A DNA stretch of 64,000 bases from Theobroma cacao (taxonomy: Eukaryota; Streptophyta; Magnoliopsida; Malvales; Malvaceae). Numbering within the stretch: position 1 is the first letter of the stretch; each line of letters starts with the position of its first letter. Positions 11,136 to 23,908 of this stretch are shown piece by piece. The stretch lies in assembly GCF_000208745.1 (NCBI RefSeq), contig NC_030858.1, positions 2,631,728 to 2,695,727 of the forward strand. The letters run 5' to 3'. The notes beneath the pieces are model-generated. The model had not been told where the DNA came from. It searched no databases and was given only the letters and a program-made list of their open reading frames with translations. The position numbers and the translations under genes are program-made.

Positions 11136-14100
11136 TTTTAGACAAAGGCAGCAACTTGATCACAGTAACCAAAATGATTTTGGTGATTGTGGTTTCTGAG
11201 ACAGTTACTGCTGTTGCATTCAATTTCGACGAAGAGCAGATGAGAACATTCTGCAACTGAATTTGCACCATTCCATATAGTATATTTTGAGGTTGGCTGC
11301 ATGCTGATAAAGATAGAGATGCGGCTCGTGATCTTTCTGTCCATTTTTTGAAGACCAAGTTTATGATTCTGCCTTACCCCAAACTTGATGGTCGTCTTAG
11401 TTGTATCAATATTTGAAGGCTTTGTGGCTGAAGAAGTCAGTATTTTGACATTGGATGATGGCTTCTCACTTCAGCATCGGCTCCTAAATTCCCCCTCGAA
11501 TTGTTCATTATGCCATTGTAGAGGAAATATCCAAGTTATTGTAGTATATGATCTACGCAAAGGAATCAAGTTGTACTAGAAGTGAAATCAACTGCCTATA
11601 TTTCATTTCTCTCTTTCCCTCTTCATTACTAGTGAGATAGCATGGAGATTGTACTTTACTGCATGACTCTCCTGATTGCTGGATTTGACCATTGGGAGTT
11701 GGATGAATTCCCTTTGCCCTTGTTGAACTTGGGGTCTTTGGGCTGGGCTGAGCTTGAATATCCACTATATAAACTCAGCATAATCGTCCAAAGCCTAAAA
11801 GGTTTCATTTATCCAGTCCAACCCTAGGCTGGGCTGCCGACTTCGTTCTTGTTTCAGCATGCACTTGTCCAGTTTCCCACTCTTTTGGAAAGGGTACATT
11901 GGAAGTATAGCTCAATGAGTTCGAAGAACTCCGAAATCCAAATCCTACCGACACTAGAAATATGCTAAGGACTGATTCGTGGTTTGGCATTACATTTTAG
12001 ACGAAAAAGATTCTGCATTGCAATAATTTTTATTGATAATAGAAATGAAGAAAAAGGCTAGATTTCTTTGTAGGGGGAACTGACCTCCATAAAAAGAAAA
12101 GGCATTAATTCATCACGTGTAATTCATGGTAGGTCCCAATCCGAGAGCGCTCTCCAACCATAAAATAACTAAGGCCAAGATTTCAACACTTTTGTCTTTT
12201 TGTATTACTAATAGTTTTAATATATGAAAAATTGATGATCAAATTACATTTTAGTTACATTTACATGGACATCCCAATCATTACAGTACAATCGGCTGTA
12301 ATACAAGCAAAATATACAATCTTCTTGAAAAAACGACACGTGGCTTCTCTGCCCCCGTGATATGATTACTGTGACGTGAGGGCACGAGAAGTTTCCCCAA
12401 AAAAGAACACCATAAATTTTTCACCAAACCCCCCTTTTTGTGCCATGTAAGCTTGGAGGCGAAAATTGCTATTTTCTTTTTTTCCTTGAAACCTTTGCTT
12501 TGGTCCAAATCCTCCCATGTACTTCAATGCCAATCAACTAATCGTGTCGCCGACACTTAATAATAATAATAAAAAAAAAAAAAAAGGAAAGAAGCTTCCC
12601 TTGAGCTTTATATTTCAGAAACAAAAAGAACGTAAAAGGGGCAAATACACAGATTTTCATGACTTTGTCTGTCTACTCTGTGATTTATGATTAGTTTTTG
12701 GATTTAATAAATAAAAAGCTAAATGTTAAAAATGAAGTTTAATGCAAAGTTATAAAGCTCCAAATTAATCGGATCTGATTTATGGGTCGACTTAGTTGGA
12801 CCACCGCTGTGTCGGTGCTGACCGCTGCAAGGCAAAGCCTGGTCTCAAAATGTACAAAAAGGAAGAAAATTTCCCGTAATGTATACATCCTGGTGTAGAC
12901 AACCTCACGTGTACTTGGTTGACTGCAACCGGATTCAATTATTTTGGCTGTAAATCACCCGATCCCACGGAGATTTTTCAGAGTGAGAACAAGAGTAGTG
13001 GTTTTGTCTGACCATCGAAAGAATTTAGATGTATCTAAATTCGCTTTAATCAGAGATTATCAGTACGATTCAAATTCAAATTCATTATTTATAGAGATAA
13101 ACAAATTTAAAATTATCATGTTATGTTAATATTAGGGTAGTGGAACGAGATGAAATAGGAGAAGTATGGAGCCACACAATATCTATACTTTATGCCAAGT
13201 GCAGCCAAAATATCGACATCCGGTTATAAATTACACACAAATGATTGAAAGGTCCTTGGAAAAAAGTATTCCCTTGTCGATCACATCAAAGGAAGAGTCC
13301 TTTGAATTATGAAATACATATATATTAAGAATTTATAATAATAAACAAATATGATCATGAAATTTGTAATTTAAATGAGGTTGTTGGGTTAATGATAAAA
13401 AGACATTAAACCTTACATATACATGTACTTGCCAGTTCCTAGTCAAAGATTCGAGATTAAGACTGGCATTCAGCAGCAAAAGAAAAATGGTGAGATACCC
13501 ACTTCGATTTTCTTCATACAACCTGCTGCCTGTGGGACAAAACTAGAAATGGTTAAGCTAGCAAATGTCATAGTTAGACTGTAGACGGCCTTGTTTTATT
13601 ATCTTAATTTATATATTTTTCATAATTTTATATCACATATTTATTAATTTTTTTTAGTCACTAATATTTTTCGATGCTTCATGTTAAAGACAGCATGTGA
13701 ACCAATCCAAAGTCACGGAGGGCAACTTTTGAATATTAAATTAAAATTATATCATGACATTAAAATTTCGATTTGATTTGAGATATGATAATAGTTCTTT
13801 TTGATACATGAGATGTAACACTATTAAATCTGATTTTAATGCTTGATATTGTGAGCTTAAAAATTTGAAGTCATACATAGAGCTTGCTTCACGGTACGGA
13901 AACATTCGAGGTCCCAACTTATAAATTAATTTTTCGAACATTATTATTTTCATCATTTATTAATATGGGACTCACAGTTTGTAGGTGAATTTCATAAATA
14001 CACGCAACAACTATGTGTATATTAAAATAGTATTGGTAAAAGAAAAGGGCCTGTAGCAAGTTTCTCAATTTGCAACTTTGAAATTATAGATACAATAAAT

Positions 14101-15790
14101 AAAAATAATACAAAAAATAAATTAATATTTGTTATATAACTACAATAATTATAAACATGGTACGTGCATGAGGGTCGTTTGGATTTAATTTATTAAGACT
14201 CATCCACTGCCATTAAATTAAAATTTATTGTTAGATTGGTGACATTCAATTAAAATAGGAAATAAGAAGTTTGGGTATTTTGTGAGGTAAAATGTCCATC
14301 TCTCAAAGTTTCAAACTGCCTTATTTTAAAGCAGCAACCAATAATACATGGCTTGAAAAGCTAGAAAAAAAGGTCATACTCATGACAATGTTCTTAACCC
14401 ACTCATTACCTAAAAAGAAAACAAAATAAAAAGAAAATCTTTAGCAAATTTGAACGCGACGGTGATTTTGTATCTGCATGACAAAGGAAATAGCTGCATT
14501 TCGGCCCATTGTTTTCAGTTTGTTTTTTGTTTTTAATTATTTTTATAAATATGGTCTTAAAGAGAAATAGAAAAAGAAAAAAGGAAAAAGGAGAACGTTT
14601 TTTTAATTTGAGTAAAACGACATGAAAGCGGTACGAAGAGGGACTTGCGGGTTACTGTCTGGTGAATGGTAATGACAGATACCAACTTGAGCTGAAAATG
14701 ACGTTGCAAATGTTGGCATGCGATGGATGGCTGATGGGCCCCATCTCAATCTAACCCGTTTGATGATGTCTCAACAGTTGGATCCTGTGGCTGATTGCCC
14801 GACTTTGCATCTTCCATCCAACTCCTCCTCAAATTTTAATATACATATCACCAATTCATCATTTCCCCCTTTATCACTATTTTTCAAAAAAATAAAAAAA
14901 ATCTTACCCATCTGATTTACTAATATTTTAAAAGTAAATATGAATAAACGATAAACTCGATCAGAAAATTCATTCATATCAAATTCAGTAATTTTAAATT
15001 TAAAATTTTATCAAAAACCTATCGATGAAGTTTTATAAAATATTATAACACATCTTATTTTGTTTTAAAATTTTATTATTTATTATATTAAGGAGGTTAA
15101 TTTCAATTGAAGCATTTTAGACAATAATCTTTTATTTAAGAAAATTCAAAATCATTCGAATTAGTTGGAACAAAATCTTGCATGACAAATGCCAACAAAA
15201 TAAAAACAAAAACGAAAAGCAATATATATGAAAAAATAAAATACGAGTAGTAGTTTACTTCGATATATAAATCAAACGGTTGAGCTCATTTGATCATATC
15301 ACAGACAAAAACAATCAATCAAAAGTCAACAAATCAACTTTATAACCTAACTCCAATCTTTGTACTATAAAAATAGTTTAATCCTTAAATGATGATTTTT
15401 TTTAAAAAAAGGGTTAGTTTTTAATAAATTAAAATAAAAATAGCTAAACAGGCTTGAGGTTAACTAGTGAATTGTGAAATGAAGAGAGGGTAATAATGTA
15501 AAATTGAAGAAACTGTCGGCCTCTTAACTACGGTTCAATAGACCCGAGACCCAGGTTAAGGTCCGCTTGTGCGGGACCCTTGTGAGTTTTGTCTGTCTGT
15601 CTCTCTCTCTCATAAATCGAGCGTCGGTGACTCGGTCCGAGTTAACCACGAGTTAAACTTGTATTTTTAGAGATAGACATTTTTTTTGGTGGAAAAGGGA
15701 TAGACAAATTTAAAATATATCGATTCTATTTTTCTCGTTATTATTTTTATTTTAATAGAGAGAGAAATCTGAAAAGGAGGGACCGAGAGG
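11136..15790. other. 3' flank of the unknown gene and gene-free spacer
   Basis: The first several hundred bases are probably 3' UTR. The rest is AT-rich with scattered CACGTG-type sequences (near 12114, 12340 and 12905). I found no exon with coding character, no RNA gene and no clear mobile element in it. Confidence 0.5.
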
Positions 15791-15799
15791 GAGGTTTGG

Positions 15800-15806
15800 T
15801 ATATAA
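15800..15806 (+). promoter_or_regulatory. Candidate TATA box of the NDL gene
   Basis: TATATAA lies 58 bp upstream of the NDL start codon. This spacing would put transcription start near 15830 and give a short leader containing a GAGAGAGAGA run. Confidence 0.6.
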
Positions 15807-15863
15807 GACATGGAAGCCAATTCTAAAAGTGCGTCTTCAGTTTGAGAGAGAGAAAGGGGGAAA

Positions 15864-18800
15864 ATGGCAGATTCTAGCGATTCCGTTTCCATCGATATGG
15901 AAACGATCTCTCTTGGCGGCAAGGTAACCAGCATTTCTCTCTTGTTTGGTTACAGGGAAAATGCGGGAATGGAAGAGAAAAATAAATGGAAGAATTTTTT
16001 TCCCGGTTAAAGCTAAATGCACCTATCTGGCCTTTTTCTTTAGCTTAGCCAGATTTTGCTTCCATTTCTTGTTTATTTCTCTATTTTTCAGCTGCAAAGC
16101 AGTTATTTAAATCATTCATTATTTTTTATCATTGACAATTTATTTACATTCTTGCTGCATTTATTTTTGAATGATCACGTAATTTGTCTTTGTAGACTAT
16201 AATCCATTGATTAATGGCTTCTGAATTTATTCCCATCTGAGAAGCACATAGCTAAATGAAATGAAATTAAATTAAAAAAAAACTAAATTTAATGATTTAT
16301 GAAACTTATAAATGCTTTTTTCGGGTCTTATTTGCTTCATGTGTTAGAAAAAGAATTCCTAGACTAGTAAATTCGTTAGTTTTATGTCAATTTGTCATAT
16401 TAGGAGTTTGGATGATGCAGAATATGCCTAGATGAGCAAAACAGTTAGGTTTCTTGAAAAAGTTCTGCTGCACATGCAAATTCTATCTAGTCAGAATATA
16501 CTTAGCTTGGGCTATGCCTGAAACGTTTTTCCTTTTAAAGTAAATGACAACCAAGTCACTTGGGCTCTCTTTATGTAGCTAGATCATAAGTTGTAATTTT
16601 CCGCATTGGCTATTTGTTAAAATCAAGGCATTATTTTGTTTGATGGTAATTTCTTTTGATTCCTTTAGTTGCTTTCCAGAAAGTTTTGTTAAACCAATAA
16701 CAATGCATTGTAAAATCTGTCTGCAGGAGTACCTTGTGAAAACTCGCCATGGTACGGTTTCTGTTGCTGTGTTTGGAGACCAAGATAAGCCAGCTCTCAT
16801 CACCTATCCGGATTTAGCACTAAACCGTAAGTAATGCAGAAAACTGTATTGTACTCCACATTTTCCTTATGCTTCCCTCATGACAAAACATGTGCTGCAA
16901 TGTCTAAGAAAACTGGTCTTTATTTGCTAACAATTAGGCTAAAAAGGGTCCAGGATTTTCATTTTGGAATAATGACTTTTCTTTATGACATATATATTGT
17001 TTCAAACTTGAGATCTTCATTTGTGATTTCATCATAGTGCATATGAGACTTTGTGTCTGTAAGGCAATTAATTTTAGCTAAAATTTTACATGATAGTGTA
17101 AGATGTCTGGAGTTTGTGAAATTATTTTTAAGATTTCCACAATGACCAAGACCATTTTATCCAATGATACTTCTGGTTTCTAACCTAAGCTTTTATTTGT
17201 GTGAGATTGTGCAGATGTCTCCTGTTTTCAAGGCTTGTTCTTTTGTCCAGAAGCTAGTTCCATACTTCTCCACAATTTCTGCATATATCATATAAGTCCT
17301 CCTGGGCATGAGGTCAGTTCTGTGCATGTTTTACTCTTGTATTTGCTGTTTTAATAATCTTTTTTTCTTGGTTGAATCATATAATTCACATCTTTCTTAT
17401 CCGGGACTTTCTTCAAGAAATATTGCAGTTGGGAGCTGCCCCAATCGGTTCTGATGACCTTATGCCTTCTGTTGATGACTTGGCAGATCAGATTGTTGAG
17501 GTTCTCAATTTTTTGGGGTAATTATATAATTTCATTGTTATTTTATTTATTTTCTCTTTCTATGTGTCAGCTGATTAGGATTTACTTCACTGTAATCTCT
17601 TCTGCTTTGACATTCTTTGACACATTGTATTTTGTCATGATGGCTGATAATTGTTGTAGTTGTTGTCTGAAAATGATGTAAATTGATTCACCTACTACCC
17701 TTGTCTAATTTCTTAAGCTGTTGTTTTCTTTAATATTTTATCACCAGTAATTCTTTATATGGAAAAGAATATATGCAAGCAAGCTGATATTCCTTATCCT
17801 TAAAACTTTTTCCTTCTCTTTTCTGAATTAACCGCAGGCTTGGTGCTGTAATGTGTATGGGTGTTACAGCTGGAGCATACATTCTTACCCTATTTGCTGT
17901 AAGTCAGCTTCCTTGGCATAGTGTGAAGAAATTTTCTTTTCCCTTTTATGTTTCCAATGAAATTTCTAAGTGCTCCTTTGTATTCTTGGAAATAATTTTT
18001 TGTGTTTTTGTCTTAATAGATGAAATACAGGCAACGTGTCCTTGGGTTAATACTTGTTTCACCCCTCTGCAGAGCGCCCTCATGGACAGAATGGTTGTTA
18101 AATAAGGTTCCTTTTCTGGGCCTTTCTATTTTTCTTAGGGTTAAATAGATTATGTGCTCAGATGGGTTTTCATATCATTTCAGGTGATGTCAAATTTACT
18201 TTATTTCTATGGCATGTGTGGAGTGGTGAAGGAGTTATTGCTCAAGCGCTACTTCAGTAAGGTATTTTTCTGCTTCAAAAGTTTATGCCATTTATATCTT
18301 TGTGTCTAGAATTGGACTAGTTGGGTGATAAGGTTCTGAATGACAATGGCAGGAAGTTCGTGGTAGTGCTCAAGTACCCGAATCAGATATAGTTCAGGCG
18401 TGCATAAGAGTTAGTTCCTCAGCTCCTTGTATTTGCCTTCTATTTACTAGTCCAGTGACTTACAATGAAATATTTCTCATGGCACTTTCTGACTTAAATC
18501 CTGTGTTTTCGCCTTCCAGTTGCTAGATGAAAGGCAGAGTATAAATGTTTGGCAATTCCTTGAAGCAATGAACGGGTAATGCCTGTCTCCATGATAGATA
18601 GGTAGACTAGGTTTCTTTTTGAAGATGATGTTAAAATAGGCCTCACGTGGCTGGTTTCCTTATCATCTTTACTGGGGGAAATAAAAAAGAAAAATGTTCA
18701 ATGCGTGCATGCAATTACAGCTTTGATCCGGCATTAAAGTCTTATTTAGTATTTACTGTCTTTCAGGAGACCTGACCTTAGCGATGGATTAAGAAAATTG

Positions 18801-19223
18801 CATTGCCGTTCACTAATATTTGTTGGGGAGAACTCTCCGTTCCATTCTGAGGCTCTTCACATGACATCAAAATTAGATAGAAGATATAGTGCCTTAGTGG
18901 AGGTATGAAAACAGTCTATTGCCTAACCTGATATAATGTCTTTCATTTAGCTTTCAACATCATATAACAGTGAGCTAACTACCTGGAAATTGGGGAACCT
19001 ACAGGTTCAGGCATGTGGGTCAATGGTAACAGAGGAGCAGCCTCATGCCATGTTGATACCAATAGAGTACTTTCTTATGGGATACGGCTTATACAGGCCA
19101 ACCCTAAGCGTCAGCCCAAGGAGCCCTTTGAGTCCATCTTGCATCTCGCCGGAGCTTCTATCACCAGAAAGCATGGGCTTGAAGTTAAAACCGATTAAAA
19201 CCCGTATCTCCGTTGAGGTTTGA
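15864..19223 (+). CDS. NDR-family protein (N-MYC downregulated-like, NDL)
   Basis: Alpha/beta-hydrolase-fold protein of the NDRG/SF21 family. In Arabidopsis NDL proteins bind the G-protein beta-gamma dimer and affect auxin transport (family knowledge). Exons: 15864-15923, 16727-16826, 17215-17312, 17429-17517, 17838-17898, 18020-18106, 18184-18261, 18353-18409, 18520-18575, 18767-18902 and 19005-19223. They give 346 residues, the usual plant NDL length. Landmarks are [18 protein letters not shown] near the start, [37 protein letters not shown], and GVTAGAYIL at residues 124-132. That last motif sits where a hydrolase would have its nucleophile elbow, but the serine is missing, as in the rest of the family, so it is not expected to be an enzyme. 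[19 protein letters not shown] and the Ser/Pro-rich tail ([19 protein letters not shown]) are also typical. Start codon: first ATG after the TATA box, giving the acidic N-terminus [11 protein letters not shown]. Confidence 0.95.
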
Positions 19224-20084
19224 GAGAAGATGAAAGAGAAAGGGGGCAAGATCACCTTTTTGTAATCTATATATGTGAGGTGTTTGTAACATCTTTTGAC
19301 CGGTTGGTGACGATCAGAGAGGATTACCAGAGGGTTGTAGATAGAGAAAAAAAGTACAGACAGAAAAGGAGATATTGTCATTCTTTTATTTGTAACCATA
19401 AATCTTAGCTGAGGTGAAGACGTGAAGTCATCTGTAAATGGTCGGAATAATTATTTACTAGAGAAGAGCCAATAATGATAATAACAGTGGGTGGAAGGTG
19501 CATTTACACTTTGCCTTTTTCTTTTATGTTATGAAATATAATTACAAAAGAAACGTATTAGTAAAGTAACAAGAGTTTATTTAAATGTGTATTTTTAAAA
19601 ATGACGTAAGAGGTTTATTTATTGATTAATAATTTATTTTTTTATTTTGTTTTTACATAAATATTTATTTAGATTTTACTGGTTTTATATTATTTATGGA
19701 CTACATATTTAAAAATTTTATGTTTTGCAAGGGAGTTTATTTTCTTATTGATTGTGTCTTTTTTATCATTTTGTATATTTAATTTTTTTTTAGAATTTTA
19801 TTTTTGGAATCAATTAATTTTCTATGCTTTTAACGGCCTTGTCTTACAAGAACATCAATTCTAATGCAAGCATTTGCAATTGGTATATGAGATTTATTTA
19901 TTCTCTTTAAGTTAGTAAATACGTCTTATTACTGATTTGTTATATTTTGTAAATGAATTACTTTTGAACTTTAAGTTTATATTGATTTGTATGAATATTG
20001 TTGCATTAAAATGTGGTGTGTTCACATTGCATGCAATTATGTTAATTATTTGTGAATAATTAACAAATATTTGATTAATTAATA
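19224..20084. other. 3' flank of the NDL gene and spacer
   Basis: Likely 3' UTR for roughly the first 300 bp, then AT-rich spacer. Nothing else is recognisable. Confidence 0.45.
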
Positions 20085-20556
20085 TTGGATATTGTTATGA
20101 TATTACTTGATTGAATAATTGAAAAATGTTTATAAGATAATTGAGATAGGATATAAATTTAAATTTAATTTATTTAAATTTAAATAAAGATCATTTATGT
20201 AATAATCTATTACATTTAAATTTAATTTGTTTAAATTTAAAAGAGATATCTTATCTTTATATTCTTAGCACCTTTATAAATAGTAATTGGTTTTTACATA
20301 TAATCAAGAGTGGCTATGAGTTGTTATGTAAGTCAGAAAATCAAAATACTCTCTCATTCTCTTTATTCTTAAGTCAACATAAAAAAGACCTGAAGGTTTT
20401 GGAACGTAGGGTAATTTTTCATGGAGGACTCTAGTAGTTGCTCCATAACAACAAGAAGAGATCATTATATACACGAAAGAGAATTCGTAAAGCAAGCTTT
20501 TTTAGTTAAGAAGGGAGTGGAAAATTCATCTGAAAAGATAGGCCCACCTTTCAACA
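20085..20556 (+). mobile_element. Degenerate LTR of a copia-type retrotransposon
   Basis: The right edge ends in CAACA followed within one base by a primer-binding-like sequence (TAGTATCAAAGC at 20558-20569). Inside are a TATAAATAG box (about 20275), palindromic TTTAAATTTAAAT blocks (20160-20240) and a CT-rich stretch (CTCTCATTCTCTTTATTCTT, 20350-20369), all usual for LTRs of this type. The left edge is not defined. No gag-pol coding sequence follows, so this is a broken remnant. Confidence 0.55.
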
Positions 20557-20850
20557 GTAGTATCAAAGCAAGTTTTGGCTTGTTTTCACCTTTTTAATTC
20601 GTACAGTAAATATATATATGTGCGCGTGTGTTGCGTATTTTGAAAGCATGTTTTGGTTGATGGCTCAAATGTATATATCATGAGAAAAAAAATTGGCCCA
20701 CCTCTCAACAATGGTATCAGAGCAGATTTTAACTTGTTTTTATTGTTTTAACTTGGTTTTAATTTGTACATTAAATGTGTGTGTGTGTGTGTGTTGCATA
20801 TTTTGTGAGCATGTTTTGGTTGATGGCCCAAACGTATATATCATGAGAAA
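20541..20850 (+). repeat. ~154-bp tandem duplication carrying an LTR end and PBS
   Basis: The block starting GGCCCACCTTTCAACA at 20541 is repeated from 20695 (GGCCCACCTCTCAACA). Both copies continue through the primer-binding site, a GT-rich microsatellite (longest at 20777-20794), TTTGGTTGATGG and TATATATCATGAGAAAA. Copy 2 has the perfect initiator-Met PBS TGGTATCAGAGC at 20712-20723. Copy 1 has two mismatches in it. Confidence 0.8.
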
Positions 20851-21095
20851 AAAATAAGATAGCAAATTTGTTTTACTGAAATCAATAAGCTTTAATCTAG
20901 TGCAAACAAGTGCATTGAACTAGAGTTGTGGTGCTTTATGAATGGCAGCAAAACAAGATAAAACGTATATATCATGAGAAAACAACTTGGATAGCAAATT
21001 TGTTTTGTTGAAACTAATAGGTTTTAATTCAGTGCAAACAAGTGCATTTAACTAGAGTCATGTGGCGCCTTATGAATGGTAAGAAAATAAGATAA
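20830..21095 (+). repeat. 131-bp tandem duplication
   Basis: AAACGTATATATCATGAGAA begins at 20830 and again at 20961. The copies share ATAGCAAATTTGTTTT, AGTGCAAACAAGTGCATT, AACTAGAGT and CTTATGAATGG in order, with scattered substitutions. This is probably untranslated leader sequence of the same dead retrotransposon, duplicated after or during insertion. Confidence 0.8.
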
Positions 21096-21907
21096 TAAGT
21101 AGCAAGATTTGAACCTACACTGATAAAATCATTATGACTTTTAAATGAACCCTTCAACCATTATACCAAGGAAGCATTTTTAAGATAAAAGTGCAACAGA
21201 AAAAGGTCCAGACAAAGCCATGAAAGGCCTGATGTGGCAGCCACATGGCACCAATGGATATATTTTTCACAATTACGTTTTTACCCCACAAGTTATGTTT
21301 TTTACTGAATGACCCTGAAATTTTTTGGTAATTATCATTTGATACAAAAAATTTATTTATTTTTCCAAAATATTATTTATGTTCTTGGCATGTTTATATT
21401 TTATTAAATTCACATGTATTATAAATATAGTTAATTAATTTGTTAATTAACCACCTTTGATGCTTATATGTTGTATATTAGAAATTGGTTTTCTAAAATA
21501 TATATATGATTTGAGTAAATTTAGCAAATGCCTATTAAATTAATTATTTTACATATGTTGTAAAATACTATATCTCTTATGTGCCATTAAAGAATATTTT
21601 GCATGATTGCAATATTTTACTTATTTGATAGTTAAAATCTATAAAATGCATAATGTGATTATTTTACTTATTTATTATGTAAAACTGTATGCTAAAATTG
21701 ATATTTTATAATTGTTAGTATAAGCCCTACAAGCCAATAAGTAATTGTATGAGGATTGCACTTTAATCTATTTATGTATGACATTTGTTATTTATAATAG
21801 TTAGTTTTTTATTCATGAATTTGTAATTTAATTACTATTTATACTTAAGTAGATAAAGCCCATGAAACTATATAGAGAAAATTATGAGGAATAACATTTC
21901 TTGATAA
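21096..21907. other. AT-rich spacer, probable retrotransposon remnant
   Basis: There is no coding frame. A TGTGGC-A-GCCACA palindrome lies near 21234. Otherwise I see nothing distinct. Confidence 0.4.
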
Positions 21908-23066
21908 GGGCATTTAAAAAATAACTATACAAATAAATTTAACTGTTTTTAGTCATATTTAGTCATGACTTGACAAAAATACTCTTGAAACTATTTCAAA
22001 TAAATTAAACAATTAATCACAATTTTTCGCTTTCAATTTCTCTCTCTCATCATCCCACTCTCTCTAATTTTATTGATTTTTCTCTTCGACATTCGTCTGC
22101 TATGCTCCCAATTTCTCTCTCCCGTATTTTCAGATCTCTCTTTCCTGTGCTTTCAAGGCACTAAGTGATAGTTTTGATGTACTTAGGTGGATGGCTATTG
22201 GGAGAATTTGATTTTAGGTATTTTGGATAAAAATAAAATGGTAGAAATAATCACAGATGTTTGAAATAGCTTTTAATTGGATCAATTCAGGATCTAGACA
22301 CTAATAAACTCAAAATTTTGAAATTTATAAATATAGGTTTTCAAAGGATTTTTTTTTTTATTTTTAGTCGAAATAAGTGATTTAGATAAGAAAATTTGTG
22401 TTTTGATTTATGAAAACATATTAGAAATACTTTAATCGGTGCCAAATTGTCAAAAATAAAAAATAAAAAAAATGAAGAGAGTTGAGAAGATTTGAAATTT
22501 TGGTTCGTAAATAACAACAAAATTTTAGATATTAAAGTGTAACAAAATGTTTTTGAATATGACGTGTAATAATAATATTTTTTCAATATGATGTGTAACA
22601 ACAATATATTTTTTTTTAATATGACGTGTAACAACCTAACCATGACGTGTCATATGTTTTTGTACATGACGTGTGACAACCTAACCATGGAGTGTCACAT
22701 GTTTTTGTATATGGCGTGTAACAATCTAATCATGGCGTGTCACATGTTTTTGTACATGACATGTAATAACCTAACCATGGCGTGAAACATATTTTTGTAC
22801 ATGGCGTGTAACAACCTAACCATATTGTGTCACATGTTTTTGTACATGACGTGTAACAACCTAACTATGGCATGTCACATGTTTTTGTACATGGCATGAA
22901 ACAATCTAATCATGGCGTGTAACATATTTTTGTACTTGACGTGTAACATCATGATGTGTAATTTCATTAAGTGTAATTTTGTCCAACTTAGCTAAAAATA
23001 GTTAAAATTATAAAGAAAGTTATTTTTAAAAACATATTATCTATAAGGATATTTTTAAAAATGCCC
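21908..23066. mobile_element. PIF/Harbinger-like foldback element with TAA target site
   Basis: The ends are GGGCATTT and AAATGCCC, an exact 8-bp inverted match, each flanked by TAA (21905-21907 and 23067-23069). That matches the 3-bp TTA/TAA target duplication of the PIF/Harbinger (Tourist) superfamily. Arm similarity continues inward: TTTAAAAAATAACTA with AACTGTTTTTAGTCA on the left, against TTTAAAAATAACTT with AACTATTTTTAGCTA on the inverted right. There is no transposase frame, so it is non-autonomous. The interior holds a CT-rich stretch (about 22030-22150) and the 45-bp minisatellite. Confidence 0.7.
22590..22960 (+). repeat. 45-bp minisatellite, about 7-8 copies
   Basis: The block CCTAACCATG recurs at 22635, 22680, 22725 (as TCTAATCATG), 22770, 22815, 22860 and 22905. 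Every spacing is exactly 45 bp. Each unit also holds CACATGTTTTTGTACATG and one or two RTGRCGTGTAAC blocks. Looser half-units extend to the left from about 22555. Because 45 is a multiple of three, a short frame (22588-22785) repeats a 15-residue unit, but I do not think it is translated. Confidence 0.9.
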
Positions 23067-23069
23067 TAA

Positions 23070-23908
23070 CTATATATGCTTTGCAAAGAAATTGTATTGA
23101 AATATAATTATGAGATCCTTATACATCAAAACATTGTTTCTAAAAGTTCCTAATCATTCTATTATTGAGACATGACATCAATAATACTCAAAGATCGACA
23201 CATACTATGTTCTTTACTTGTGAAGTAAGCAATTGATTTCATAGGTTAAAGTATAGAGATACTTAGAACTAGCATGTGGGTGTTTGCTTTGAGAAAACAG
23301 ATTCTCTAAACATGACCGAACATGATAAATGCATTTGGTATCTCACTTTAGTATTTATACAAATATTTCTCATGTGTTAGTTGTGTAAATACTCATTAGA
23401 CTTGAGACACTAGGTTATCTTATATATGGAGTGTTCTATATTTGATCATATCACTACAAGTTCTACCGAGGATGCCAAAACAGGATATGATTAGTTGTAG
23501 TATGAAACATATCTTAACAATTTTTTCTAGATAGTATTTATTTAATTATCAAATTAAGTACCTATCAAAGTAACATCTAGGAATTTATGGTCATTTATTT
23601 AATAACACAATGTATAACAAAGCCAAGGGTACCTCTAATTAAATGGACATTACATTTCAATCAACTTGTTATTATTGGGGTATTCAACCATTTTGTCCAT
23701 GATAATATTTCATTTCATACGATTTCTTTCGTCCGACTCAAATCTTAAGTTATCCAACCATTGACTTTCACCAACTGGCAAACCTTAATTTAGTTTATTG
23801 GTAATTTCTGGAAATCTCCTACGAAAGCAAATAAATTTTTTTTTTCAGGTTCACTGTCAATTTTTGTCAACCTTCCTTCCTGGTGAAGGTGACAGATAAT
23901 TTTTTTTT
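23070..23908. other. AT-rich spacer between two mobile elements
   Basis: I see no exon, RNA gene or clear inverted repeat here. Confidence 0.45.

Noticed and set aside
22588..22785. Repeat-protein-like frame with a 15-residue unit
   Set aside because: The periodicity follows from a 45-bp DNA repeat being divisible by three. The frame breaks in later copies and there is no promoter or start context.
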